This document shows, in pieces, positions 9,232 through 17,415 of a DNA stretch of 64,000 bases (within the stretch, counting starts at the first letter, position 1; every line of letters starts with the position of its first letter). The DNA is taken from positions 62,001 through 126,000 of the forward strand of contig NZ_FNAI01000006.1 of NCBI RefSeq assembly GCF_900101875.1, given 5' to 3'. The translations under genes and the position numbers were made by a program. Origin of the DNA: Mucilaginibacter pineti (lineage in GTDB: Bacteria; Bacteroidota; Bacteroidia; Sphingobacteriales; Sphingobacteriaceae). The notes below the pieces were generated by a model, which ran no database searches, had not been told where the DNA came from, and saw nothing but the letters and a program-made list of their open reading frames with translations.

Positions 9232-9264
9232 AAAGCCCTGCAAATTGCGGGGCTTTATTTTTTT
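9232..9264 (+). terminator. Rho-independent terminator of the small-gene cluster
   Basis: AAAGCCCTGC pairs with GCGGGGCTTT (one G-U pair) around AAATT, and a run of T follows on the plus strand. The hairpin overlaps the stop codon of the convergent lpxB gene. Confidence 0.8.
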
Positions 9265-10367
9265 GCGGCGTATTTTATAATGAGCGCTGCTGTTTTTGCC
9301 GATGCACCGGGGGTACCCATGCGCTCGTCCAGCTTATCATAGTTATTGAGCATGGCTGCCCGGTAAGCTTTATCGTTAAGTATAGCATTGAGTTCGGCAG
9401 CTATTTTAAATTCGGTACAATCCTGCTGAATTAGCTCTTTTACAATTTCCCGGTCAACAATAAGGTTTACCAGTGATATAAATTTAATTTTCACCAGTAC
9501 TCTTGCTATAGCTATAGTTACGGAGTTGCCTTTGTAAACCACCACCTGCGGTACATTAAAAAGAGCAGTTTCCAACGTGGCGGTGCCCGATGCTACAACG
9601 GCTGCCTCGGCATGTTTAAGCAAATTGTAAGTAGCGTTAAATATTATGGGGATGTTGCTATCCTGCAAAAATTCGGTATAAAAATCGACTTTAAAAGATG
9701 GCGCGCCGGCTATCACAAACTGAAAATCTGTAAACTGTTTGGCCACGGCAACCATATCGGGCAGTAAATAACTAATTTCCTGTTTGCGGCTGCCGGGCAG
9801 CAGGGCAACAATTCTTTTTCCCTCCAGGTTGTGCTGCTTCAAGAAACCGGAATCTGGCTTAAAGGCCGAAATGGCATCCAGCAGGGGGTTACCCACATAA
9901 TCAACTTCCATGCCCCAGCTTTTATAAAATTCCACTTCGAAAGGCAGGATGCAAAACAGGTGGTCTACTATCCGCTTGATCTTTAAAACCCGTTTCTGGT
10001 TCCAGGCCCAAACTTTGGGCGATATATAATAGTATACCTCCAGACCGATGCTTTTGGCGTATTGGGCAATTTTAAGGTTGAAGCCCGGAAAATCTATCAG
10101 CACCAAAACATCGGGCTGGTATTGGCTGATGTCCTGCTTACACGATTTCAGGTTTTTAAGGATAGCCGGTAAATTTGCCACCACTTCCACAAAACCCATA
10201 AAGGCCATATCGGCATAGTGCTTTACCAGTGTACCGCCTTCGGCCTGCATAAGGTCGCCGCCAAAGAAACGAAAGTCGGCCGCATTGTCCAGCTTTTTTA
10301 ATTCCTTCATTAAATTAGCCCCATGCAAATCGCCCGAGGCCTCGCCGGCTACCAGGTAATATTTCAT
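9255..10367 (-). CDS. lpxB: Lipid-A-disaccharide synthase
   Basis: Glycosyltransferase (GT19) that joins UDP-2,3-diacylglucosamine to lipid X, giving the disaccharide core of lipid A at the inner membrane. The 370-residue length fits the family. Visible motifs are GEASGDLHGANLM at 7-19, LIDFPGFNLK at about 95, YYISPKVWAWNQKR at about 115, LLPGSRKQEIS at about 190 and ASGTATLETALFNVPQVVVY at about 260. Its ATG overlaps the stop of the upstream small membrane-protein gene by 4 bases, and surE comes before that, so the three form one operon. Confidence 0.96.
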   Translation of the reverse strand: MKYYLVAGEASGDLHGANLMKELKKLDNAADFRFFGGDLMQAEGGTLVKHYADMAFMGFVEVVANLPAILKNLKSCKQDISQYQPDVLVLIDFPGFNLKIAQYAKSIGLEVYYYISPKVWAWNQKRVLKIKRIVDHLFCILPFEVEFYKSWGMEVDYVGNPLLDAISAFKPDSGFLKQHNLEGKRIVALLPGSRKQEISYLLPDMVAVAKQFTDFQFVIAGAPSFKVDFYTEFLQDSNIPIIFNATYNLLKHAEAAVVASGTATLETALFNVPQVVVYKGNSVTIAIARVLVKIKFISLVNLIVDREIVKELIQQDCTEFKIAAELNAILNDKAYRAAMLNNYDKLDERMGTPGASAKTAALIIKYAAKK

Positions 10368-10633
10368 CTGAGGGGTTGTAATTTAAAAATGAACACGGCG
10401 GCCATAAATAAAAAGGTAACCACAATTATACCCGCTCCTGTTTTATCCATTCCTTTTTTATAGCAATAACGGGTAATAAAAAGATTTAAAGCGATGGCCA
10501 CCAGGTAGGGAGTGCCGGGTTTATCGAAGATGAGAAAATTACCCTTCAGCAAATACAAAAATATAAACAAGCTGATGCCGGGCAGTATGGAACCACCTAT
10601 GATACCGGCTGTTATGGTATTGTTTTTTAGCAT
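10364..10633 (-). CDS. Small membrane protein between surE and lpxB
   Basis: An 89-residue product with about three hydrophobic segments: TAGIIGGSILPGISLFIFLY, PYLVAIALNLFITRY and AGIIVVTFLFMAAVFIF. It has no known domain that I recognise. Coupling to lpxB by a 4-base overlap and to surE by a 16-base gap suggests cotranscription and perhaps a role linked to the cell envelope, which is inference only. Confidence 0.75.
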   Translation of the reverse strand: MLKNNTITAGIIGGSILPGISLFIFLYLLKGNFLIFDKPGTPYLVAIALNLFITRYCYKKGMDKTGAGIIVVTFLFMAAVFIFKLQPLR

Positions 10634-10649
10634 TTATTGGCGAAGTAAA

Positions 10650-11423
10650 TTAAACATTAAACTTCCAGTTATTTAAATATTGAATGGCATAGTGGGCAGT
10701 CATATCAAACTGAATAGGCACAACCGAAGCGTAATTATGTGCCAGCGCCCATGAATCAGTATCCTCGCCGGCATCATCTAACTGAAATTCGCCGGTAAGC
10801 CAGTAATAGGTACGCTTATGCGGATCAACCCGCTCATCAAATTCTTCGGCCCATTTGGCATTTGCCTGCCTGCAAATTTTAATGCCTTTTATATTATTTG
10901 TATTAGGGAAGTTAACGTTCAGCAAGGTATTTACCGGCAAGCCGTTAGCCAAAACCTGCAGCGCCACTTCTTTAACAAACTTTAAGCAGTGGCTAAAATT
11001 GGCATCGAGGTTATAATCATCCAATGAAAAACCTATTGATGGAATGCCTTCTATAGCGCCCTCAACCGCTGCCGACATGGTGCCGGAATACAGCACATTG
11101 ATAGAATTATTTAAACCATGATTAATGCCCGATACACAAAGATCGGGTTTTTGGCCTTTAAATACTATGTTAACCGCCAGCTTAACACAATCAACCGGGG
11201 TGCCCGAGCAGCGGTACATTTCTATGCCCTCGTAAATATCTACCTTATCTAAACGCAGCGGTTTGCCAATGGTAATGGCATGCCCCATGCCCGATTGCGG
11301 ACTATCCGGCGCTACCACCACTACACGACCAATAGTGCTCATTACTTCCAACAGGGCTTTAATACCGTGTGCCGTTATACCATCGTCGTTTACAACAAGT
11401 ATTGTAGGTTTCGCTGTTTTCAT
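10650..11423 (-). CDS. surE: 5'/3'-nucleotidase SurE
   Basis: Metal-dependent phosphatase of nucleoside monophosphates, involved in stationary-phase survival in other bacteria. The 257-residue product shows the metal site ILVVNDDGITAHGI (Asp13, Asp14), DSPQSGMGHAIT, GTPVDCVKLA and SGINHGLNNSINVLYSGTMS, all SurE hallmarks. It is the first gene of surE - membrane protein - lpxB. A divergent Uma2-like gene starts 27 bases away, so the promoters overlap. Confidence 0.96.
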   Translation of the reverse strand: MKTAKPTILVVNDDGITAHGIKALLEVMSTIGRVVVVAPDSPQSGMGHAITIGKPLRLDKVDIYEGIEMYRCSGTPVDCVKLAVNIVFKGQKPDLCVSGINHGLNNSINVLYSGTMSAAVEGAIEGIPSIGFSLDDYNLDANFSHCLKFVKEVALQVLANGLPVNTLLNVNFPNTNNIKGIKICRQANAKWAEEFDERVDPHKRTYYWLTGEFQLDDAGEDTDSWALAHNYASVVPIQFDMTAHYAIQYLNNWKFNV

Positions 11424-11449
11424 TGTGCGAAATTAGTTATATTCGATTG

Positions 11450-12004
11450 ATGTTGATTACTGACAAGAAAAAGAAATACACCATTGATGATTATTCGCTC
11501 CTGGAAGAAGGTGCCCCTTTTCAGTTAATAAACTATGATTTAATTAGGTCGCCATCACCGCTTGCTATACATCAGGTAATTTCCGCAAAAGTTTTGCAAA
11601 CCTTGTTGAATTTTTTAGACAGCAAAAACGACAATGGGTTTTTGGTAAGTGCACCTATGGATGTAAAATTTGATGATGGGAATATCCTGCAGCCGGATAT
11701 CCTTTATATTTCAGAAGAACGGATCCCTGAACTGATAAAAGACCGTATTGAAGGCGCACCCGATTTGATCATCGAAATACTTTCGCCGTCAAACGCTTAT
11801 TATGATCTTCGCCAGAAAAAGGATATTTATGAAAAGTACGGCGTTAAAGAATATATTATAATTGACCCTGTACAAGAGAACGCAGATCTTTATTTATTGA
11901 AGGAGGGTGCCTACTATCTGCATCAAAAAGCACAAAAAACAGAAACACTGAACTCTTTATTATTACCTGGCTTCGGTATCCAACTTTCAAAATTCTTTAA
12001 ATAA
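11450..12004 (+). CDS. Uma2-family (DUF820) putative endonuclease-fold protein
   Basis: The product (184 residues from MLITDKKKKYTIDDY) has the Uma2 pattern. It includes APFQLINYDLIRSPSPLAIH near the start, QPDILYISEERIPE in the middle, then APDLIIEILSPSNAYYDLRQ with the acidic Asp and Glu, and KKDIYEKYGVKEYIIIDP. The fold belongs to the PD-(D/E)XK nuclease superfamily, but the cellular role is unknown. An in-frame start nine codons upstream is less likely because it would sit at the surE start. The gene is divergent from surE. Confidence 0.85.
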   Translation: MLITDKKKKYTIDDYSLLEEGAPFQLINYDLIRSPSPLAIHQVISAKVLQTLLNFLDSKNDNGFLVSAPMDVKFDDGNILQPDILYISEERIPELIKDRIEGAPDLIIEILSPSNAYYDLRQKKDIYEKYGVKEYIIIDPVQENADLYLLKEGAYYLHQKAQKTETLNSLLLPGFGIQLSKFFK

Positions 12005-12048
12005 AGAATCCTTCCTCTTTTAATCCTTCCATCATTAATCAATCCGCT

Positions 12049-12678
12049 CTACTCCTCTTTCTCAAACTGTTTTAAAACTTTGCGTTGGGTGTTGTTATCT
12101 TTCCAGAGGTTTATTTTGTAGTGGTCTACACCTTCGTCTTCATCGGGGTTTACATTGGTGAGGCCGTACGAATAAACGCGCACACGATAGGTACCCGGGG
12201 TTACAATGGCCTTTAAAGCCACTTTACTATCCGGGTAATTATATACCAGCAACAATCCCGAGCTTATTTTTACACCGGCTTCAACCACATGATCATACCG
12301 GGAAAAGTCTTTTTCCTTGTCGGGCGCGTCCAGCACATTTAGCTGCGCCTTTACGTGGCCATAGCTGGCTATGCTTATGCCCAGCACATCATCGGCAACG
12401 GCCAGCCGGGCGGCATAAGCCTTGGGCGACCAAAATTCATCATCGCCTGTGTTGCTCAGATAACCCGAATCAGATAAGTAAAACTGGTTATGGGCCGTAA
12501 AAAAATCGAGATTATATCTTGTTGACGGATTGTTGATGAAGGAAAAAAGAACAAGGATTAAGGGAATAAAGACAAAGGAGCTGAGAGAGAAAAGGTTTTT
12601 AGAGCAAAACTTTTGGGAGCAAAGAACAAGGATAAAAGATTTCATCCTCGCCAATCGCTTATTTTTCTTTTCTTCCAT
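12049..12678 (-). CDS. Hypothetical exported or membrane-anchored protein
   Basis: A 209-residue frame. An N-terminal hydrophobic stretch (SSFVFIPLILVLFSFI) is followed by a beta-rich domain (RYNLDFFTAHNQFYLSDSG, then TGDDEFWSPKAYAARLAVAD, then GTYRVRVYSYGL). The C-terminal domain looks like a compact secreted module that I cannot name. The DNA for the first 50 residues is made of the same words (ATCCTTGTTCTTT, twice) that fill the adjacent intergenic repeats, so the true start or leader may have been rebuilt by repeat DNA. The start is therefore uncertain; ATG codons at 12678 and 12645 are candidates. Confidence 0.6.
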   Translation of the reverse strand: MEEKKNKRLARMKSFILVLCSQKFCSKNLFSLSSFVFIPLILVLFSFINNPSTRYNLDFFTAHNQFYLSDSGYLSNTGDDEFWSPKAYAARLAVADDVLGISIASYGHVKAQLNVLDAPDKEKDFSRYDHVVEAGVKISSGLLLVYNYPDSKVALKAIVTPGTYRVRVYSYGLTNVNPDEDEGVDHYKINLWKDNNTQRKVLKQFEKEE

Positions 12679-12755
12679 CTTATGTCGATTATATCCTTAA
12701 TCCAAAAGCTCCTACTCTTTGTTCTTTTCAATGAAAAACGTTGTCGTTTCCCAAT

Positions 12756-12874
12756 GCAAGTTCCGGCGTCCACGCCGGAGTTAGAAAACGGTAAGCGTCC
12801 ACGCTTACCATACTAAGCAAATGGGCGTGGACGCCCATGCCAAGATCAGTTCAGGCGCAGACGCCTGAACTTGC
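12756..12874. repeat. Array of four short hairpins with a shared core, inside an outer inverted repeat
   Basis: Four perfect hairpins follow each other: TCCGGCG-TCCA-CGCCGGA (12762-12779), GGTAAGCG-TCCA-CGCTTACC (12790-12809), ATGGGCG-TGGA-CGCCCAT (12821-12838) and GTTCAGGCG-CAGA-CGCCTGAAC (12849-12870). All share GCG-loop-CGC but the outer stem bases differ while pairing is kept. GCAAGTT and AACTTGC bracket the set. Nearly identical tracts (TTCTTTTCAAT, then AAAACGT) flank it as direct repeats at 12722 and 12879. Confidence 0.9.
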
Positions 12875-12899
12875 AACGTTCTTTTCAATAAAAACGTCT

Positions 12900-12984
12900 G
12901 TCATTTCGAACGAGGTACGAGGAGAAATCTTGTGCGACTTTGCATTTCGTCTAAGATTTCTCCTCGTACCTCGTTCGAAATGAC
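12900..12984. repeat. Perfect 32-base inverted repeat (GTCATTTCGA family)
   Basis: Two 32-base arms starting GTCATTTCGAACGAGG and ending with its complement match without error around a 21-base loop. Relatives lie at 20553-20672 and 50574-50684, each starting GTCATTTCGATACGAG and ending CGAAATGAC. This is a dispersed palindromic family in gaps between genes. Confidence 0.92.
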
Positions 12985-13040
12985 AATATCGGGAGCAAGT
13001 CCGAAAGTCCTTACTCCTTGTTCCAAAAGTCCTTTCTCTC

Positions 13041-14942
13041 CTACAGTTTCCCTGCTTTTATTTCATCTACAATGGCAGGATCCAATAGCGTTGAGGTATC
13101 GCCCAAGTTTGCTGTATCGCCTTCGGCAATTTTGCGTAAAATACGACGCATGATCTTGCCCGAACGTGTTTTTGGCAGGCCGGTTACAAACTGTATTTTA
13201 TCGGGCTTGGCTATAGCACCAATAATGCGCGATACCGTCATGATGATATCCTTGCGGGTAATTTCTTCGTCGCCATGCTTATCCGGACTAACCACATAAG
13301 CGTAAACGCCTTGCCCCTTAATATCATGCGGATAACCAACTACGGCCGATTCAACCACACTGCTGTGCATGTTAATGGCGTTCTCTACCTCGGCCGTACC
13401 AATACGGTGACCAGATACATTCAGCACATCATCTACCCTGCCGGTGATGCGGTAATAACCGTCCTCATCGCGCAGGCAACCATCGCCGGTAAAATACATA
13501 TCGGGGTAGGTGGCAAAATAAGTGGTGCGGCAACGCTCATGATCGCCATAAGTGGTGCGCAGCATACCCGGCCAAGGGAATTTAATACAAAGGTTTCCGC
13601 TTACGCCGTTACCTTCAATTACGTTTCCGTTTTCGTCAACCAACACTGGCTGTACACCCGGCAATGGCAGGGTGGCATAACCCGGTTTGGTTGGGGTAAC
13701 GTTGCAAATGGGCGATATCATTAAACCGCCATTTTCGGTTTGCCACCAGGTATCGGCAATGGGGCAATTACCATGACCAATTTTTTCATCGTACCAATGC
13801 CATGCTTCCTCATTAATTGGCTCCCCTACCGAACCCAATTTGGTAAGCGAACTAAGGTCTTTCCCCTTCAGCGGTTCCTCGCCAAAGCTCATTAACGAGC
13901 GAATGGCGGTTGGCGCAGTATATAATATATTTACTTTAAACTTATCTACAATATCCCAAAACCTACCTGCATCAGGGTAGGTTGGCACGCCCTCAAACAT
14001 CAGCGTTGTTGCCCCCTGCGATAGCGGCCCGTATACAATGTACGAGTGCCCGGTGATCCAGCCTATATCGGCAGTACAAAAATATACCTCGCCTTTATTG
14101 TACTGAAAAACGTTGGCAAAGGTATAGCCCGTGTACACCATATAGCCGCCGGTGGTATGCACCACGCCCTTTGGCTTACCTGTAGAGCCAGATGTATACA
14201 GTATAAACAGCATATCCTCGGCATCCATAGGCTCGGGAACGCACTCGGGATTACCCTGAGTTTCTACCTTTTTAATTTCATCTTCCCACCAAACATCACG
14301 CCCTTTAATCATTGATACCGGGGTACGACTGCGGGTAAGCACAATAACCCGCTTTACAGATTTGCACTGCACCAGCGCATCGTCAATAACGGTTTTAAGG
14401 GGGATAGCTTTGTTGGCACGGAAACCGCCATCGGCAGTTATTACGATGTTACATTCGGCATCGTTAATCCTATCGGCAATTGATTGTGCCGAGAAACCAC
14501 CGAAAACAACCGAGTGAATGGCACCGATACGGGCACAAGCCAAAACAGCGATGGCCAGCTCGGGAATCATGGGCATATAAATACAAATACGATCGCCTTT
14601 TTTTGCACCGTTATTTTTCAGTACGTTGGCAAACTGGCAAACCTTATCGTGTAGTTGTTTATAGGTTAGTATACGGTGATCTTCCTGCGGATCATTTGGC
14701 TCCCAGATAATGGCAGGCTTATCGCCCATGGTTTCCAGGTGGCGGTCAAGACAGTTTTCGGTTATATTAAGCTTTGCACCCTGGAACCATTTAATGTTTG
14801 GTTCTTTAAAGTTCCAGTCCAGCACTTTATCCCATTTTTTTTGCCATAGGAAATTTTCGGCAATACCGGCCCAAAACTCTTCGGGTTTTTCAACGCTTTG
14901 CTGATAAACCTGCTTGTATTCTTCAAATGATGTAATCTTCAT
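13041..14942 (-). CDS. acs: Acetyl-CoA synthetase
   Basis: AMP-forming acetate-CoA ligase that activates acetate in two steps through acetyl-AMP; cytosolic. The 633-residue product has the N-terminal ACAS domain ([20 protein letters not shown], then [20 protein letters not shown]), the ATP-binding loop [19 protein letters not shown] at about 262, the substrate motif [11 protein letters not shown] at about 410, and the C-terminal [15 protein letters not shown] whose lysine is the usual acetylation target. The gene is single, followed downstream by a repeat block. Length and motifs are complete. Confidence 0.97.
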   Translation of the reverse strand: MKITSFEEYKQVYQQSVEKPEEFWAGIAENFLWQKKWDKVLDWNFKEPNIKWFQGAKLNITENCLDRHLETMGDKPAIIWEPNDPQEDHRILTYKQLHDKVCQFANVLKNNGAKKGDRICIYMPMIPELAIAVLACARIGAIHSVVFGGFSAQSIADRINDAECNIVITADGGFRANKAIPLKTVIDDALVQCKSVKRVIVLTRSRTPVSMIKGRDVWWEDEIKKVETQGNPECVPEPMDAEDMLFILYTSGSTGKPKGVVHTTGGYMVYTGYTFANVFQYNKGEVYFCTADIGWITGHSYIVYGPLSQGATTLMFEGVPTYPDAGRFWDIVDKFKVNILYTAPTAIRSLMSFGEEPLKGKDLSSLTKLGSVGEPINEEAWHWYDEKIGHGNCPIADTWWQTENGGLMISPICNVTPTKPGYATLPLPGVQPVLVDENGNVIEGNGVSGNLCIKFPWPGMLRTTYGDHERCRTTYFATYPDMYFTGDGCLRDEDGYYRITGRVDDVLNVSGHRIGTAEVENAINMHSSVVESAVVGYPHDIKGQGVYAYVVSPDKHGDEEITRKDIIMTVSRIIGAIAKPDKIQFVTGLPKTRSGKIMRRILRKIAEGDTANLGDTSTLLDPAIVDEIKAGKL

Positions 14943-15236
14943 AGTGGTTATAATGGTGGGCCTAATTTAGGTATTTATGTGTGAAGTAGGCATTAAAAGT
15001 GCAACTTATTAAAAAAATTTAAAAAGAATGATACTTAGTGGTTTTCAATTGATTTAAATAGACTACAGATTTAAAAAAAACAAATCTTCTCTGTAATTAT
15101 ACTTTTTTTGCCGGTATCTGTTTTAAAAAGTATTGCACAAACGGTTGCAATAAATGGCAATATAACTTGGGTGATATGGTCTGTATATAACTTATTTAAG
15201 GCGCTTTAATCTTTTTTGAATTATTTTTAAAACACA

Positions 15237-15268
15237 CTTGAATATGTGATTAAAAAGTCTGATATTTG
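15237..15268 (+). promoter_or_regulatory. Promoter of the rpmB operon
   Basis: TTGA, a 19-base spacer and GATATTTG resemble the -33 and -7 elements of Bacteroidota promoters (one mismatch in TAnnTTTG). The leader to the rpmB ATG is about 40 bases. The rest of the gap 14943-15312 shows nothing else that I can name. Confidence 0.6.
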
Positions 15269-15312
15269 CAAACTCTTTTTGAATAAAGGGTTGATAATTA
15301 AAAATATTTGTC

Positions 15313-15546
15313 ATGTCAAGAATTTGTGATCTAACAGGAAAAGCATCTATAGTTGGTAACAACGTTTCTAACTCAAACGTTAAAACAAAACGTAGGTTCC
15401 ATCCAAACTTAAAGCTTAAAAAGTTTTATATCCCTGAAGAAGATAAATGGATTACCTTAAAGGTATCTACATCAGCTGTTAAAACCATCACTAAAAATGG
15501 TATTACTGCTTGTATCAATAAATTTGTAAAAAAAGGATACATTTAG
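15313..15546 (+). CDS. rpmB: 50S ribosomal protein L28 (bL28)
   Basis: Large-subunit ribosomal protein, 77 residues. It begins [20 protein letters not shown], with the family pattern C-x-x-TGK near the start, then [19 protein letters not shown]. It is the first gene of the conserved set rpmB-rpmG-DUF4295-ftsY, with a promoter about 45 bases upstream. Confidence 0.96.
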   Translation: MSRICDLTGKASIVGNNVSNSNVKTKRRFHPNLKLKKFYIPEEDKWITLKVSTSAVKTITKNGITACINKFVKKGYI

Positions 15547-15652
15547 TAGGTTTTACGTTAGTGGTTGCGCATAGCGTAATTACCAAACGTGCAGTTTAAT
15601 AATTTGAAAATTACGTAAGCCGAGATGGTGACACGTACAACATAAAAAGAAA

Positions 15653-15835
15653 ATGGCAAAAAAAGGCAACAGGGTTCAGGTTATATTAGAGTGTACTGAA
15701 CACAAAACAAGCGGTATGCCAGGCATGTCTCGCTATATTACCACCAAGAACAAAAAAAATACAACTGAAAGACTGGAAATGAAAAAATTCAACCCGGTTT
15801 TAAGGAAAGTAACTGTTCACAAAGAGATTAAGTAA
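15653..15835 (+). CDS. rpmG: 50S ribosomal protein L33 (bL33)
   Basis: Large-subunit ribosomal protein, 60 residues. [20 protein letters not shown] and [20 protein letters not shown] are typical. It has only one cysteine, so it is not the four-cysteine zinc-binding form. It lies between rpmB and the DUF4295 gene. Confidence 0.96.
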   Translation: MAKKGNRVQVILECTEHKTSGMPGMSRYITTKNKKNTTERLEMKKFNPVLRKVTVHKEIK

Positions 15836-15922
15836 TTGACTAATTAGTTAACCGGGATTTTCTGTAATTGAAGCATCCTGTATCACTAATTCAATAACTC
15901 ACTAATTCAATAATTAAAAGAA

Positions 15923-16087
15923 ATGGCAAAGAAAGTAGTTGCAACACTAAAAGTAGCAGGTAAAGGCAAAGAATTTTCAAAAGTTATCACAATGAACAAA
16001 TCACCAAAAACTGGTGCTTATTCATTCAGAACTCAAATTGTTCCTAACGATTTTGTTAAGGATGCAATTGCAGGTAAAACCCTGTAA
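15923..16087 (+). CDS. DUF4295-family small basic protein, probable ribosome-associated protein
   Basis: A 54-residue basic protein, MAKKVVATLKVAGKGKEFSK, then YSFRTQIVPNDFVKDAIAGK. It matches the DUF4295 family, which is confined to Bacteroidota and always sits behind rpmG. From memory, structures of the Flavobacterium ribosome revealed an extra protein named bL38; this family is a plausible candidate, but I could not verify that. Position and composition support a ribosomal role. Confidence 0.85.
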   Translation: MAKKVVATLKVAGKGKEFSKVITMNKSPKTGAYSFRTQIVPNDFVKDAIAGKTL

Positions 16088-16108
16088 TAACTTTTGATTA
16101 AAATATTG

Positions 16109-16142
16109 AAGCCGTCTTGTTTTTACGAGAGGGCTTTTTTTG
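16109..16142 (+). terminator. Terminator after the ribosomal protein genes
   Basis: GCCGTCTTG and CGAGAGGGC form a hairpin with one mismatch around TTTTTA, followed by a run of T. It would separate the ribosomal genes from ftsY at least in part. Confidence 0.65.
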
Positions 16143-16262
16143 TTGATGTGCATATTTCAGATATGCAAATGAGAAATAAATAAATTAATCTGCGTATCTG
16201 AAATTTGAAATCAGCACATCAATAATCTGCACATCTGAAATTTAAAATCTGAAATCTGAAAA

Positions 16263-17228
16263 ATGGGATTATTTGATTTTTTTAAGAAAAAGGAAAATAC
16301 ACAGCAGGAGCAGCAAGCCCTTGATACTGGTTTAGAAAAAACCAAGGATAACTTTTTTTCAAAGATCACCAAGGCCGTTGCAGGTAAATCTACCGTTGAT
16401 GACGATGTACTTGATAATTTGGAAGAAGTGCTGGTAACTTCAGATGTTGGCGTAAAAACCACCCTCAAGATCATCGAGCGTATCCAGGCCCGCGTTGCCC
16501 GCGATAAATACGTTGGCACCGGCGAGCTTAATACCCTGCTTAAAGACGAGATCCAGAATCTGCTGGCCGAAAACAACAGTAACGATTTCAACACTTTTGA
16601 ATACGGTACCCAAAAACCTTACGTAATAATGGTAGTTGGCGTTAATGGCGTGGGTAAAACCACCACCATTGGCAAGCTGGCCCATAAACTTAAACAGGCG
16701 GGTAACCAGGTAGTGCTTGGCGCTGCCGATACCTTTCGTGCTGCCGCCGTTGACCAGCTGCAGCTTTGGGGTAAACGTGTTGATGTAAAGGTAGTGGCCC
16801 AACCAATGGGCTCCGACCCGGCTTCGGTGGCTTATGATACCCTGCGTTCGGCAGTTGCCAATGGCGATGATGTAGCCATTATTGATACTGCCGGCCGCTT
16901 ACATAATAAGGTTGGCTTAATGAACGAGCTTACCAAAATAAAAAATGTGATGCAAAAGGTAATTCCCGGCGCACCACATGAAATATTGCTGGTGCTGGAT
17001 GCCTCAACCGGGCAAAATGCCATTGAACAATGCAAGCAATTTACCGAAGCTACCAACGTTAATGCCCTGGCCCTCACCAAGCTTGATGGCACAGCAAAAG
17101 GCGGCGTAGTAATAGGTATTTCAGATCAGTTTAAGATTCCCGTAAAATACATTGGTGTTGGCGAAGGTGTTGAACATTTGCAGCTGTTTGACAGGACTGC
17201 CTTTGTTAATTCTCTTTTTAAAGAATAA
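16263..17228 (+). CDS. ftsY: Signal recognition particle receptor FtsY
   Basis: SRP-receptor GTPase that docks ribosome-SRP complexes at the inner membrane. The 321-residue product has a short N-terminal acidic part, the N helical domain and the G domain. The G motifs are [15 protein letters not shown] at about 122, [30 protein letters not shown], and [10 protein letters not shown] near the end. The preceding 110 bases carry many TCTGAAAT words from an intergenic repeat. The short N-terminus is normal for this phylum. Confidence 0.97.
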   Translation: MGLFDFFKKKENTQQEQQALDTGLEKTKDNFFSKITKAVAGKSTVDDDVLDNLEEVLVTSDVGVKTTLKIIERIQARVARDKYVGTGELNTLLKDEIQNLLAENNSNDFNTFEYGTQKPYVIMVVGVNGVGKTTTIGKLAHKLKQAGNQVVLGAADTFRAAAVDQLQLWGKRVDVKVVAQPMGSDPASVAYDTLRSAVANGDDVAIIDTAGRLHNKVGLMNELTKIKNVMQKVIPGAPHEILLVLDASTGQNAIEQCKQFTEATNVNALALTKLDGTAKGGVVIGISDQFKIPVKYIGVGEGVEHLQLFDRTAFVNSLFKE

Positions 17229-17395
17229 GCCTCACCCCAACCCTCTCCAAAGGAGAGGGAGTTAAAAAATCGAGGAGTTAAAATCCTCTCCTTTGGAGAG
17301 GATTTAGGTACAATCCCAACCCTTTCCAAAGGAAAGAGTAAAACGCGAGGAGTTAAAGTCCTCTCCTTTGGAGAGGATTTAGGTAAGGCCTTCTT
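17229..17395. repeat. Palindromic repeats with core CCTCTCC-AAAG-GAGAGG
   Basis: Alternating direct and inverted copies of CCTCTCCAAAGGAGAGG and GAGGAGTTAAA-TCCTCTCC fill the gap between ftsY and rimO. The same core recurs at 25948-26010. Confidence 0.85.
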
Positions 17396-17415
17396 CGCAT
17401 TGATAAGTTTTAATT

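Noticed and set aside
9222..9278. Third start MKTIKPCK in the microprotein cluster
   Set aside because: It has the same leader as the other two but the frame is made of the terminator hairpin; no shared core motif. At most a dead copy.
12756..12984. CRISPR array
   Set aside because: The repeated units are palindromes of differing sequence with no constant repeat and no regular spacer; no cas genes nearby.
13275..13724. 149-codon frame antisense to acs
   Set aside because: It is a shadow of the well-conserved acs reading frame and has no domain features.
17229..17395. Transposon ends
   Set aside because: Direct and inverted copies are present, but there is no transposase gene and no clear target duplication.
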